A DNA stretch of 53,043 nt, taken from positions 1-53,043 of the forward strand of contig CAZNWE010000022.1 in NCBI GenBank assembly GCA_964576715.1, in the 5' to 3' direction. A program made the translations under genes and the position numbers. Source of the DNA: SLRI01 sp964576715. GTDB lineage: Bacteria > Pseudomonadota > Alphaproteobacteria > Geminicoccales > Geminicoccaceae. Positions within the stretch are counted from its first letter, which is position 1. Every line of letters begins with the position of its first letter. A model generated the notes under the pieces. It was not told the origin of the DNA and searched no databases. It saw only the letters and a program-made list of their open reading frames with translations. This document shows positions 8,463 to 16,860 of the stretch, in pieces.

Positions 8463-9398
8463 ATGGGTAAGCGAATTGTTACCCTGACCTTGAATCCGGC
8501 CGTCGATTCGTCGTGTGCCACGGATCGCGTTCGGCCACTGCACAAGGTGCGCACGACCAATGAGCGGTTCGATGCCGGCGGTGGCGGGATCAACATCGCC
8601 CGGGTGATAAACACGCTCGGTGGCGAAAGCTTCGCGGTCTACCTCGCCGGCGGTCGCTCCGGCGCGGTGCTCGAGGAGTTGATCCGCAACGCTGGCGTTT
8701 TATCGCACCAGATCCACATCGACGAGCCGACCCGGGTCAGTCACGTGGTGTTCGAAGAGTCGACCCAGCGTGAATTTCGCTTCACTCCCGAAGGTCCACG
8801 CATCTCCGAGCATGAATGGCAGGCGGCACTGTCATTCCTGGCCCTCCTCGACGTCGACTTCGTCTGCGCTAGCGGCAGCCTGCCGCGCGGCGTGCCGGTC
8901 GACGTCTACGCGCGGCTGGCCGCCGACGTGCGGCGCCGGGACGGCCGGCTGGTGCTCGACACCTCCGGCCCGGCCTTGGCGGCGACGCTGGAGGAAGGGG
9001 TCTTTCTCGCCAAGCCCAGCCGCGGCGAGTTCGCCGCGTTGATGGGCCACGAGCTCGACGATCTGCACAGCCTCGAGGAGGCCGCGATGGAGCTCATCGG
9101 CCGCGGCCAGGTGCAGCTGCTCGCCGTGACTTTGGGCCATGACGGTGCGCTGCTCGCGAGTGCCGAAGGTGTCAGGTGGCTGGTCCCGCCCGAGATCGAG
9201 GTGAAGAGCGCGGTTGGTGCCGGCGACAGCTTCGTTGCCGGGATGGTGCAGGGACTGTCGCAGGGCGAAACCATCGATCGGGCGTTTGCCCTCGGCGTTG
9301 CCGCCGGAACGGCGACGGTACTGACCTCGGGCACCGAGCTTTGCCGCAAGGTCGACGTCTTGCGCTTCTGGGAACCGCTATGTCGGGATCTGTCCTAG
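8463..9398 (+). CDS. PfkB-family sugar kinase (1-phosphofructokinase/6-phosphofructokinase-2 type)
   Basis: The 311-residue ribokinase-family kinase probably phosphorylates fructose-1-P, fructose-6-P or tagatose-6-P with ATP. It begins with VTLTLNPAVD, typical of the FruK/PfkB/LacC branch. It has the glycine-rich substrate loop FDAGGGGINIARV near residue 40 and the PfkB signature GAGDSFVAGM near residue 250, whose Asp is the catalytic base. The start is ATG 8463 behind GAGGGGGAAG. The next gene, a HAD hydrolase, overlaps its 3' end by 19 bases, suggesting one carbohydrate-related transcript. Substrate choice is not readable from the sequence. Confidence 0.9.
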   Translation: MGKRIVTLTLNPAVDSSCATDRVRPLHKVRTTNERFDAGGGGINIARVINTLGGESFAVYLAGGRSGAVLEELIRNAGVLSHQIHIDEPTRVSHVVFEESTQREFRFTPEGPRISEHEWQAALSFLALLDVDFVCASGSLPRGVPVDVYARLAADVRRRDGRLVLDTSGPALAATLEEGVFLAKPSRGEFAALMGHELDDLHSLEEAAMELIGRGQVQLLAVTLGHDGALLASAEGVRWLVPPEIEVKSAVGAGDSFVAGMVQGLSQGETIDRAFALGVAAGTATVLTSGTELCRKVDVLRFWEPLCRDLS

Positions 9399-10108
9399 GC
9401 TTCGACGCCTACATCATCGATCTCGACGGTGTCGTCACCGACACCGCGACATTGCACGCGCGCTCGTGGAAAATGCTGTTCGACGGCTTTTTCGCGAGCC
9501 GGCACCGGCCGAACGGCGTGCAGCCGTTTCGCCAAAGCGAGGACTACGGCCGCTACATGCGCGGCCGCAGTCACGCCGAGGCGGTGCGCGCCTTTCTGGC
9601 ATCGCGGGGGATCGAGCTGCCCGACGAAAGCCTTGCCGGCTGCCGGGACGGCTTGACCGTGCAGGAGCTCGGTCGGCGCAAGAGCCAGCTCTTCGGCCAC
9701 ATCGTCGAGGAGCGTGGCGTCACTGTCTTCGCCGGCAGCCTGCAGTTTCTCGACCAGCTGCACGCGCTGACCCGGCCGACCGGTCTCGTCACCGCCTCCC
9801 GCAATGGTGGGCGGGTCCTCGAGCGGGCGGGTCTCGCCAGCCGCTTCGACGTGGTGGTCGATGGGCTGGTGCTGGAACGCGAGCGGCTGGCAGCGCAACC
9901 GGCGCCGGACGGGTTTCTCTTCGCCGCCGCCTGGCTCGGCATCGACCCCGCCTGGACCTGCGTCATCGAAGCCACCGAGGCGGGTGTGGCCGCCGCGCGC
10001 GATGGCGGTTTCGGCTGTGTGGTCGGCGTGCGCCGCAGCAACACCGAGGCGGCACTCAGGGCCGCCGGCGCCGATCTCGTCGTCGATGATCTGGCCGATC
10101 TCCTGTAG
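9380..10108 (+). CDS. HAD-superfamily hydrolase, beta-phosphoglucomutase-like
   Basis: The 242-residue haloacid-dehalogenase-fold protein has motif I DLDGVVTDT at its N-terminus (nucleophile Asp and acid/base Asp), followed by a helical cap, as in beta-phosphoglucomutase and related sugar phosphatases. Motif II/III (VTASRNG and the following Arg/Lys region) are present. Motif IV reads VIEATEAGV: the second acid of the usual E-D metal-binding pair is Ala, which could weaken Mg2+ binding. It overlaps the pfkB gene by 19 bases and is probably co-translated. The start at ATG 9380 places motif I at the normal distance. A sugar-phosphate role is inferred from family and neighbour. Confidence 0.85.
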   Translation: MSGSVLGFDAYIIDLDGVVTDTATLHARSWKMLFDGFFASRHRPNGVQPFRQSEDYGRYMRGRSHAEAVRAFLASRGIELPDESLAGCRDGLTVQELGRRKSQLFGHIVEERGVTVFAGSLQFLDQLHALTRPTGLVTASRNGGRVLERAGLASRFDVVVDGLVLERERLAAQPAPDGFLFAAAWLGIDPAWTCVIEATEAGVAAARDGGFGCVVGVRRSNTEAALRAAGADLVVDDLADLL

Positions 10109-10122
10109 CGCGTCCCCGCTAC

Positions 10123-10154
10123 GGCGACGCCGGCACCGCCTCGCCGGCGCCGCC
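10123..10154. terminator. GC-rich hairpin after the pfkB-HAD pair
   Basis: A 12-bp stem with one mismatch (10123-10134 with 10143-10154) and an 8-base loop starts 15 bases after the HAD gene stop. No T-run follows on either strand, so it may be a weak terminator or an mRNA-stabilising hairpin between convergent genes. Confidence 0.4.
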
Positions 10155-10267
10155 CGACAGGTGCCGCGTCGGGCGAGCCGAGCCATGATCGCGGACGGGT
10201 CGACCTTGTCGGTCACGATCGGCAGATTTGGCTATTCCGCCATTGGCGAAAGATACGAGGTTAGCCC

Positions 10268-13200
10268 TTAATGGAAGGTTGACGCGACCTCGGACGGGGC
10301 CGCTGGTTGTGGCGCTGCGGTGAGCCGGGCGCGCAGTCGCGCTTCTCGGGCCTTGACCTCTTGCACATGCCGCTCTTTGACGGGGCCGAATCCTCTGATG
10401 TACTCGGGCAGGCAGGCGAGCTCGATGGCGAGGGCATGGTTCTCGAGCGTCAGGCGGCTGGCGAGCTCGACGAGCAGCGTCTCGTAGTCGGCGAGCAGCT
10501 GGCGCTCGAGGCGGCGCTCGGCGGTCCTGCCGAAGAGATCCCATCGCGTGCCACGCAGCTGCTTGAGGCGCGCGAGGTGTGGCATCAGCCGCAGCAGCCA
10601 CTGCCCGTAGCGGCGCTTTTTCGGCAGGCCGGTGCGCGGATCGCGGCCGGCGAGCAGCGGCGGGGCGAGATGCAGCTCGAGCCGCTCCCAGCTTTCGAAC
10701 TCAGCCCTGAGCTGGCGCTCGAACACGTCGCCCGAATAGAGCCGCGCCACCTCGTACTCGTCCTTGATCGCCATCAGCTTGAACAGATAGCGGGCGACGA
10801 CCCGGGCGAGCGCCTCGCTGCCCGGCACGACCGCAGTCTCGGCGGTGCGGACCCGCTCGACGGCGATGCGGTAGCGCTCGGCATAGGCCGCGTCCTGGTA
10901 GTCGGTGAGCAAGGCGGTGCGGTGGGCGACCATGGCCTCGAGACTGTCGCCGAGCGGCGGCTGCGCCGCGCCGCCGTCCGCCAATGCCAGGACGGCAGCC
11001 GGGTCGTGGGCATAGTGTCGGCCGAGGCTGAAGGCGCGCTGGTTGGTGGCGACAGCGACCCCGTTGAGCGCGATCGCGCGGCAGATGGCCTCGGCCGTGA
11101 GCGGCAGCCAGCCTCGCTGCCAGGCAAAGCCGACCAGCAACAGGTTGGCGCCGATGGCATCGCCCAGGAGGCGCTCGGCGAGCCCGGAGGCGTCGAGACG
11201 ATCGACCGTCCCGGCCACCGCCTCGATGTCGGCGATCAATCGATCGGCCGGAAAACGCAGATCGGGGTCGCGGGTGAAGGCGCCGGTCATCTGCTCGGCC
11301 GTGTTGACCACGACCCTGGTCCGATCCCGTGCCATCAGCGGCACGGCCCCCCTGCCCGCCGCCACCACCATGTCGCACCCCAGCACCAGATCGGCACCGC
11401 CCGGGGCGAGCCTGGGTGCGCCAATTGCAGCCTGGTTCGGGGCGAGCTTGAGGTGCGAGGTCACCGCCCCGCCCTTTTGCGCCACGCCGATCATGTCGAG
11501 CCCGGCCGTGCCCTTGCCTTCCAGATGTGCGGCCATGCCGAGCAGGGCCGCGATGGTGATGACCCCGGTGCCGCCGATGCCGGTGACCAGAATGCCGAAA
11601 CTCTGCGTCAAGATGGGCAGGCTGGGCTCCGGCAGCTCGCCCAGGGTGTCGAGGCGGCCGGCGACGCGCTGGCGCAGCTTCGCCCCCTTGACCGAAACGA
11701 AACTCGGGCAGAAGCCCCTGATGCACGAGAAATCCTTGTTGCAGGCCGACTGATCGATCCGCCGTTTGCGGCCGAGCTCGGTTTCGAGTGGCTGGATGGC
11801 GACACAGTTCGACGCGACGCCGCAATCGCCGCAGCCCTCGCAGACCAGCTCGTTGATCAGGATGCGCTCGTCCGGGTCGGGCAAGCTGCCGCGCTTGCGG
11901 CGCCGGCGCTTCTCGGCAGCACAGGTCTGGTCGTAGACGATGGCGGTTACGCCGTCGATCTCGCGCAGCCGCCGCTGCAACGCATCGAGATCGTCCCGGT
12001 GGTAGCGGCGCACGCCGGGGGCGAAGGCGGTGCCGCTCGGATATTTCGCCGGCTCGTCCGAGACGACCGCGATCTCCTTGACCCCTTCGGCCTCGAGCAG
12101 CCGGGTGATCCGCGCGGTATCGAGATTGCCGACCTCCATCTTCTGCCCGCCGGTCATGGCGACGGCGTCGTTGACGAGGATCTTGAGGGTGATGTTCTGC
12201 CCCGAGGCCACGGCGGCACGGACGACCATCGAGCCCGAATGGTAAAAGGTGCCGTCGCCGACGTTCTGAAAGAGGTGCCGGCGCGTGCTGAAGGGTGCCG
12301 CCCCCAGCCAGGACGCCCCCTCGCCGCCCATCTGGGTGAAGCCCGAGGTCTGTCGGTCCATCCAGTTGACCATGGTGTGGCAGCCGATCCCGGCCATCGC
12401 CCGGCTGCCCTCGGGCACCCTGGTCGAACTGCTGTGCGGGCAGCCGGCACAAAAATAGGGCAGTCGTGCCATGGCGGGGGTGAAGCCGGCGGCGGCCCGG
12501 GCCTGCGCTTTCAGGTCGGGGAGCCGGTCGCGAAGGGCGGCGTCACCGGTGCGCGCGGCCAGTCGCTCGGCGATGGCACAAGCGATCTGCACCGCATCGA
12601 GGGCGCCATGGCTGGGGAACAGCGGGGCGCCGGTGGCGTCCGTCTTGCCCTCGATCCGCGGCCGGTGCGCCGCGGCATAGAGCTGCTCCTTGAGCTGCGC
12701 CTCGATCAGCCCGCGCTTCTCCTCGACGACCAGCACCTGTTCGACCCCGGCCATGGCGGCGGCGACGCCGACCGGCTCGAGCGGCCAGGGCATGCCCACC
12801 TTGAAGACCTTGAGCCCGAGCGCCCGGGTCCGCGCTTCGTCGATACCGAGGAGTTCGAGGGCGGCCACGACGTCGGCCCAGGATTTGCCGGTGGTGACGA
12901 CGCAGAGGGGCGCTCGCGCCGTGCCGTGCGTCGTCCGGTCGAGCCCGTTCGCCCGGGCGAAGGCCTTGGCCGCCTCGAGCTTGGTCGTGTGCACCCGCCG
13001 CTCGAGTTCGCCCGCGAGCAGCGGCAGCGACTGCGTGGTGTCGAGGTCGAGGTGGCGCGACCCGGCGCCGATCTCGCGCTCGGGCGGGACGACGATCGAG
13101 GGTGCGGCCGGATCGACCTCGATGGAGGCCGTGCACTCGACAGTGTCGTGCACGCATTTCAGGGACACCCAACCGCCGGTGAACCGCGACATGGCGATGC

Positions 13201-13759
13201 CGAGGAGCCCATAGTCGAGGATCTCGCGCACGCCGGACGGGTTGAGGATCGGGATCTGCGCATCGACCATCGCGTATTCGGACTGATGCGCGGTGGTCGA
13301 GCTCTCGCAGATATGGTCGTCGCCCAGGAGCAGCAGCACTCCGCCCTTCGGGTGGGTGCCGAAGAGATGGCCGTGGCGGATCGCATCGCCCGACCGGTCG
13401 ACCCCCGGGCCCTTGCCGTACCAGAGGGCGAAGACGCCGTCATAGGGCGAACCGCCGATCAGCTCGACCTGCTGGGTGCCCTGACACGCCGTTGCCGCCA
13501 GCTCCTCGTTCACCGCCGGCTGATGGTGGATATGATGCGTGTCGAGAAGCGGGCGGACGGCCTGCAGTTGCTGATCGAAAGCACCGAGCGGCGAGCCGCG
13601 ATAGCCGGTCACGTAGCCTGCAGTGTGCCACCCCCGCGCCAGGTCCCGCCGCCGCTGCGCCATGGTCAGCCGGACCAGTGCTTGCACCCCGGTGAGATGG
13701 ATCCGGCCCCGGTCCTTGGTGTACTTGTCGTCGAGCCGGACGTTCAAGAGCGCCGTCAA
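10268..13759 (-). CDS. Indolepyruvate ferredoxin oxidoreductase, fused alpha-beta subunits
   Basis: The protein oxidatively decarboxylates aryl- or branched-chain 2-oxo acids to acyl-CoA, reducing ferredoxin. It is 1163 residues, the normal size of the fused proteobacterial form. In order it has an N-terminal pyrimidine-binding region, TPP-binding segments (GIGCHTMVNW near 460, GDGTFYHSG near 500), two 4Fe-4S Cys clusters (CEGCGDCG near 640 and CNKDFSCIRGFC near 675), and the 2-oxoacid oxidoreductase gamma domain (VTGIGGTGVI near 723) followed by the long C-terminal DUF6537-like part. The start is proposed at TTG 13759: AGGGAGG lies five bases upstream and family similarity begins exactly there, while the longer open frame upstream is unrelated. 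The protein is monocistronic. Confidence 0.93.
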   Translation of the reverse strand: MTALLNVRLDDKYTKDRGRIHLTGVQALVRLTMAQRRRDLARGWHTAGYVTGYRGSPLGAFDQQLQAVRPLLDTHHIHHQPAVNEELAATACQGTQQVELIGGSPYDGVFALWYGKGPGVDRSGDAIRHGHLFGTHPKGGVLLLLGDDHICESSTTAHQSEYAMVDAQIPILNPSGVREILDYGLLGIAMSRFTGGWVSLKCVHDTVECTASIEVDPAAPSIVVPPEREIGAGSRHLDLDTTQSLPLLAGELERRVHTTKLEAAKAFARANGLDRTTHGTARAPLCVVTTGKSWADVVAALELLGIDEARTRALGLKVFKVGMPWPLEPVGVAAAMAGVEQVLVVEEKRGLIEAQLKEQLYAAAHRPRIEGKTDATGAPLFPSHGALDAVQIACAIAERLAARTGDAALRDRLPDLKAQARAAAGFTPAMARLPYFCAGCPHSSSTRVPEGSRAMAGIGCHTMVNWMDRQTSGFTQMGGEGASWLGAAPFSTRRHLFQNVGDGTFYHSGSMVVRAAVASGQNITLKILVNDAVAMTGGQKMEVGNLDTARITRLLEAEGVKEIAVVSDEPAKYPSGTAFAPGVRRYHRDDLDALQRRLREIDGVTAIVYDQTCAAEKRRRRKRGSLPDPDERILINELVCEGCGDCGVASNCVAIQPLETELGRKRRIDQSACNKDFSCIRGFCPSFVSVKGAKLRQRVAGRLDTLGELPEPSLPILTQSFGILVTGIGGTGVITIAALLGMAAHLEGKGTAGLDMIGVAQKGGAVTSHLKLAPNQAAIGAPRLAPGGADLVLGCDMVVAAGRGAVPLMARDRTRVVVNTAEQMTGAFTRDPDLRFPADRLIADIEAVAGTVDRLDASGLAERLLGDAIGANLLLVGFAWQRGWLPLTAEAICRAIALNGVAVATNQRAFSLGRHYAHDPAAVLALADGGAAQPPLGDSLEAMVAHRTALLTDYQDAAYAERYRIAVERVRTAETAVVPGSEALARVVARYLFKLMAIKDEYEVARLYSGDVFERQLRAEFESWERLELHLAPPLLAGRDPRTGLPKKRRYGQWLLRLMPHLARLKQLRGTRWDLFGRTAERRLERQLLADYETLLVELASRLTLENHALAIELACLPEYIRGFGPVKERHVQEVKAREARLRARLTAAPQPAAPSEVASTFH

Positions 13760-13813
13760 GCCTGCCTCCCTGATGACCGAGGCCAGGGATAGCAGGCCCA
13801 CAACACCGCATAA

Positions 13814-14128
13814 AGAGCGGCCCGTGCGGCAGGCCTCACAGCCGGCTACCGTCTCCATGACGAACGCCAGGTCGACCGCCTGCGGTTCATCCCGCGCGCC
13901 CGCGCGCTCGGTTTCGCCATCGCCGACGGTCGCGGCCTGCTCGACCTCGTCGACGGCGGCACCCAGACTTGTGCCGTGGTCAAGGGACAGACCGAACGAC
14001 ACCTCGCGGACGGGCGCGCCAAGATCGCCGATCGCGAACGCATCGCGGCCGTGCTGCAGGCAACCGCGGCCGAATGCTCGGGTGACACGGTCCCGGACTG
14101 CCCGATCCTCGATGCCCTGCGGCGCTAG
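13814..14128 (+). pseudogene. MerR-family regulator relic (lacks the DNA-binding domain)
   Basis: The frame between stop 13811 and stop 14126 reads GYRLHDERQVDRLRFIPRAR and ends HLADGRAKIADRERIAAVL...DCPILDALRR. This is the middle and C-terminal half of a MerR/CueR-type metal- or redox-responsive regulator, including two Cys (TCAVVK, PDCPI) typical of the metal-binding end. The N-terminal winged helix-turn-helix is missing, and an in-frame stop sits where it should join. No start codon or ribosome binding site precedes it. It lies between the IOR gene and corA, and a second MerR scrap lies on the other side of corA. Confidence 0.8.
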
Positions 14129-14250
14129 CCAGCGACCAGCGGCAGCGTTAGCATCAGCGCCGGGTCGCAAGGAGCCGGCCACAGACCGCTTGCCGGATCC
14201 GGCTGCGTTGCCCAAAGCCGAAAATTGCCCCCGCTGTCGAGGACCAAACG

Positions 14251-15474
14251 ATGCGCAGGAAATCCCGACTGGTCCTGAAGAAGCGGGCGGCACCCGGTGC
14301 GGCACCCGGCGAACTCGTCGTCGATCCGACCGCCACGGCAACGACCATCGCCGCCGTCACCTTTTGCCCCGAGACTCCGGAAACCGGCTTCAGCGAGACC
14401 CGGTCCCTCGCCGCCGCGGCCTTGCCGAAGCTGCGCACGCCCGAGACCCGGCTCTGGGTCGACATCGTGGGCCTCGCCGATCATGCGGCGATCCTTGCGG
14501 TGGCCACCGAGTTCGGCCTGCACCCGCTCATCGTCGAGGACATCACCGATACCCACCAGCGGCCCAAGGTCGAGCTCTACGGGGACCATCTCTTCGTCGT
14601 CTTCCGCATGGTGAGCACCGACGCCCCGGTCGACGGCGAGCAGGTGTCGATGATCGTGGGGCACGGCCACCTGCTCACCTTCCAGGAAAAGCCCGGCGAT
14701 TGCTTCGAGCCGGTCCGGGCACGGCTGCGCCACGGCCAGGGGCGGCTCAGGAGCGCCGGAACGGACTACCTCGCCTACGCGCTGATCGACGCCGCCATCG
14801 ACGGCTATTATCCCGTCCTCGAGGGCCTGGGCGAAGCGCTCGAAAGGCTCGAGGACAGCGTCGTCACCGACCCCGAGCAGCGCCAGGCCGAGGCGCTGCA
14901 CCACTTCAAGCGCGACCTCTTGGTGCTGCGCCGCGCCATCTGGCCGATGCGCGAGCTGGTGAACGCCCTGCTCCGCGACGAGAGCGGCGTCATCACCGCC
15001 ACCACCCGTCCCTATCTGCGCGACGCCTACGACCACACGGTCCAGCTCATGGACATCGTCGAGACCTATCGCGAGATCGCGTCGGGGCTGCTCGACGTCT
15101 TCCTCTCGAGCCAGAGTGCGCGGCTCAACGAGGTGATGAAGGTCTTGACCATCATCGCCACCGTCTTCATGCCGATGAGCTTCATCGCCAGCGTCTACGG
15201 CATGAACTTCGACACCAGCCACCCCTTCAACATGCCCGAACTCGGCTGGCCCTTCGGCTACGTCTTCGCGCTCGCCCTCATGACCGTCGTGGCCGCGGGC
15301 CTCCTCTGGTGGTTCAAGCGCAATGGCTGGATCGGCGACACGGACCAGCGACGGCTGACCCGCGACGAGCGTACTGTCTTGAACGGCAGCAACACCGGCA
15401 CGAGCAACACGCAGATGCCCAGCGAGATCAGGCTGAACGACACGCCGATCCGGATGAAATCCCCGAAGCGGTAA
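14251..15474 (+). CDS. corA: CorA-type Mg2+/Co2+ transporter with an aberrant C-terminal tail
   Basis: The 407-residue inner-membrane protein forms a pentameric Mg2+/Co2+/Ni2+ channel. A soluble N-terminal domain (to about 290) is followed by TM1, which ends in the signature YGMNF (near 317), and TM2 ending in WWFKRNGWI (to 361). Family members normally end within a few residues of this point. Here 46 extra residues follow, and the last ~31 are translated from the antisense strand of a permease relic (15381-15524). The tail is hydrophilic and may be harmless. ATG 14251 gives a full-length N-terminus. A clear ribosome binding site is not obvious. Confidence 0.92.
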   Translation: MRRKSRLVLKKRAAPGAAPGELVVDPTATATTIAAVTFCPETPETGFSETRSLAAAALPKLRTPETRLWVDIVGLADHAAILAVATEFGLHPLIVEDITDTHQRPKVELYGDHLFVVFRMVSTDAPVDGEQVSMIVGHGHLLTFQEKPGDCFEPVRARLRHGQGRLRSAGTDYLAYALIDAAIDGYYPVLEGLGEALERLEDSVVTDPEQRQAEALHHFKRDLLVLRRAIWPMRELVNALLRDESGVITATTRPYLRDAYDHTVQLMDIVETYREIASGLLDVFLSSQSARLNEVMKVLTIIATVFMPMSFIASVYGMNFDTSHPFNMPELGWPFGYVFALALMTVVAAGLLWWFKRNGWIGDTDQRRLTRDERTVLNGSNTGTSNTQMPSEIRLNDTPIRMKSPKR

Positions 15475-15524
15475 TTACCCAGGCCGCCCACCAGCGTGTT
15501 CACGGGTAAGGAGACCGGCGTCAT
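15381..15524 (-). pseudogene. C-terminal relic of an SLC13/DASS-type anion permease
   Basis: On the minus strand, 48 codons from ATG 15524 read TPVSLPVNTLV, then GNYRFGDFIRIGV, a hydrophobic segment and LLVPVLLPF. This is the characteristic last transmembrane region of SLC13-family (dicarboxylate/sulfate/arsenite-like) permeases, which end in ...PFxxP or ...PF. Everything upstream of it is missing, and the stop codon that should follow Phe is also gone: the frame runs on into corA antisense. The right edge abuts the second MerR scrap within five bases. It cannot encode a working transporter. Confidence 0.65.
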
Positions 15525-15529
15525 GAAGC

Positions 15530-15610
15530 CCGCGCGCCCGCGAGCTCGGTTTCGCCATCGCTGACCTTCGTGCCCTGCTCGAGCTTGTCGACGGCGGTAC
15601 CCCGACTTGC
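15530..15610 (+). pseudogene. Second MerR-family scrap
   Basis: Twenty-seven codons read PRARELGFAIADLRALLELV then DGGTPTC. This is the same segment as in the MerR relic at 13892-13972 (PRARALGFAIAD...DGGTQTC), with roughly 70 of 81 bases identical. Nothing MerR-like remains on either side: to the left is the permease relic, to the right an AT-rich promoter-like patch. The two copies differ mostly at third positions, so they may come from two related regulators rather than a recent duplication. Confidence 0.7.
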
Positions 15611-15616
15611 AGGCTA

Positions 15617-15646
15617 TTTCCAGCTTGCCAATAATAGGAATATAAT
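15617..15646 (+). promoter_or_regulatory. Possible promoter before the SGNH hydrolase
   Basis: An unusually AT-rich island holds a perfect TATAAT (15641-15646) with TTTCCA 18 bases upstream (15617-15622) as a weak -35. It is about 40 bases before the GTG start at 15686. Confidence 0.45.
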
Positions 15647-15685
15647 CTATACCCGGCATTCTGCAGCAGCAACGGGAGCAGGGCA

Positions 15686-16699
15686 GTGGCGCGGATCTCG
15701 ATGGCCGACCTGCACGACATGCTCGGCGATATCGACGTGCCGGACGCACGGATCGCAACCTTCCTCACCGGCCGTCCCGACATCTCGTCCCCCTTCGGCC
15801 CGGTGGCGGTGCCCGATCCCGCCAAGGTCACGCTCGACGGGCCGCGCGATGCCTTCCAGGCGCAGGCGGCGGTCGGCACCAACCTCTTGTCGAGCTGGGC
15901 CCGCTGGCGCCGGCAGCGCCGCTTCGAGCGCGGGCTTGCCGAAGCGCCACGGCCGATCGTCTATGCCGAGGGGGACAGCTGGCTGCAGTTCCCGTTCCTG
16001 ATCGAGGACCTGGTCGACCACCTCGCGACCGACCACCTCGTCTGGTGCACCTCGAAGCCCGGCGACACGCTGGCCAACATGGTCTTCGACCGCGATGGGG
16101 CCGAGTACCTCGAGCAGCTGCACCACCTCCTGATCGACCGCCGCCTGCCGGTCGGCACCTTCCTCTTCTCGGGTGCCGGCAACGACGTGGTCGGCGAGGA
16201 TGCTGCTGGCGAGGCGGCGCTCGGCCGGGTGGTCCGCGCCTACGACCCGGCGCGGGACACGGCCTGGCACATCGCCACGCCGGAGCTGATCGACACCCTG
16301 GCGCTGATCGAGCGGGCCTATGCCAAAGTGCTCGACGACGTCGAGCGGCACTTCCCCGAGCAGCACTTTCCCGAGCTCAGGGTCGTCATCCACGGCTACG
16401 ACCATGCGCCGACCCGCAGCTTGCCAGACGGCGACCCCGACCGTCCGGTCTGGGCCCGCGACTGGACGGGCACGCCGCTCGGCCGGCTCGGTTTTCCCAA
16501 CAACGCCGCAGCGAGCCGCGTGGTCGCCGCCGTGGTCGACCACGTCAACGAGCTTACCGCCCGCCGCTGCGCCGCCTGCCCGCGCGCCGTCTTCGCCGAT
16601 CTCAGGGGCTCGGTGCCGACCGGCGAATGGGCCGACGAACTCCACCCGACGAGCGTGGGCTTCGCCGCCGCGGCGGGGCGGCTCCGCGCCCGGCTTTGA
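15686..16699 (+). CDS. SGNH/GDSL-like hydrolase of unknown substrate
   Basis: The 337-residue protein shows the blocks of the SGNH hydrolase fold. Block I is YAEGDSW with the candidate nucleophile Ser98. The oxyanion Gly/Asn block is FSGAGNDVVG (Asn166). Block V, WADELHPTSVGF, carries the catalytic Asp and His near the C-terminus. There is no signal peptide, so it is probably cytoplasmic. Such enzymes are esterases or acylhydrolases; the substrate is unknown. GTG 15686 is preceded by ACGGGAG at suitable spacing; ATG 15701, five codons in, is an alternative. It follows the corA scar and its promoter-like patch and is not obviously in an operon. Confidence 0.75.
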   Translation: MARISMADLHDMLGDIDVPDARIATFLTGRPDISSPFGPVAVPDPAKVTLDGPRDAFQAQAAVGTNLLSSWARWRRQRRFERGLAEAPRPIVYAEGDSWLQFPFLIEDLVDHLATDHLVWCTSKPGDTLANMVFDRDGAEYLEQLHHLLIDRRLPVGTFLFSGAGNDVVGEDAAGEAALGRVVRAYDPARDTAWHIATPELIDTLALIERAYAKVLDDVERHFPEQHFPELRVVIHGYDHAPTRSLPDGDPDRPVWARDWTGTPLGRLGFPNNAAASRVVAAVVDHVNELTARRCAACPRAVFADLRGSVPTGEWADELHPTSVGFAAAAGRLRARL

Positions 16700-16860
16700 G
16701 CGCGCATCTGGCGGCCCGGCTTGCGGCGTCGTATGCCGGCGCCATGATCGTCCGGGCGCCGCCCTCGACATTGAGCGGCGAAGCGCCACAATAAGCTCGA
16801 CGGTGGTGGGACGGCCTTTGCCTTGGCGGCCGGCACGGGCGGGGTGGGACGACGCCGAGA

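Noticed and set aside
10307..13792. 1161-codon open frame on the plus strand
   Set aside because: It lies entirely opposite the indolepyruvate oxidoreductase gene and has no domain; the high GC content leaves long antisense frames open.
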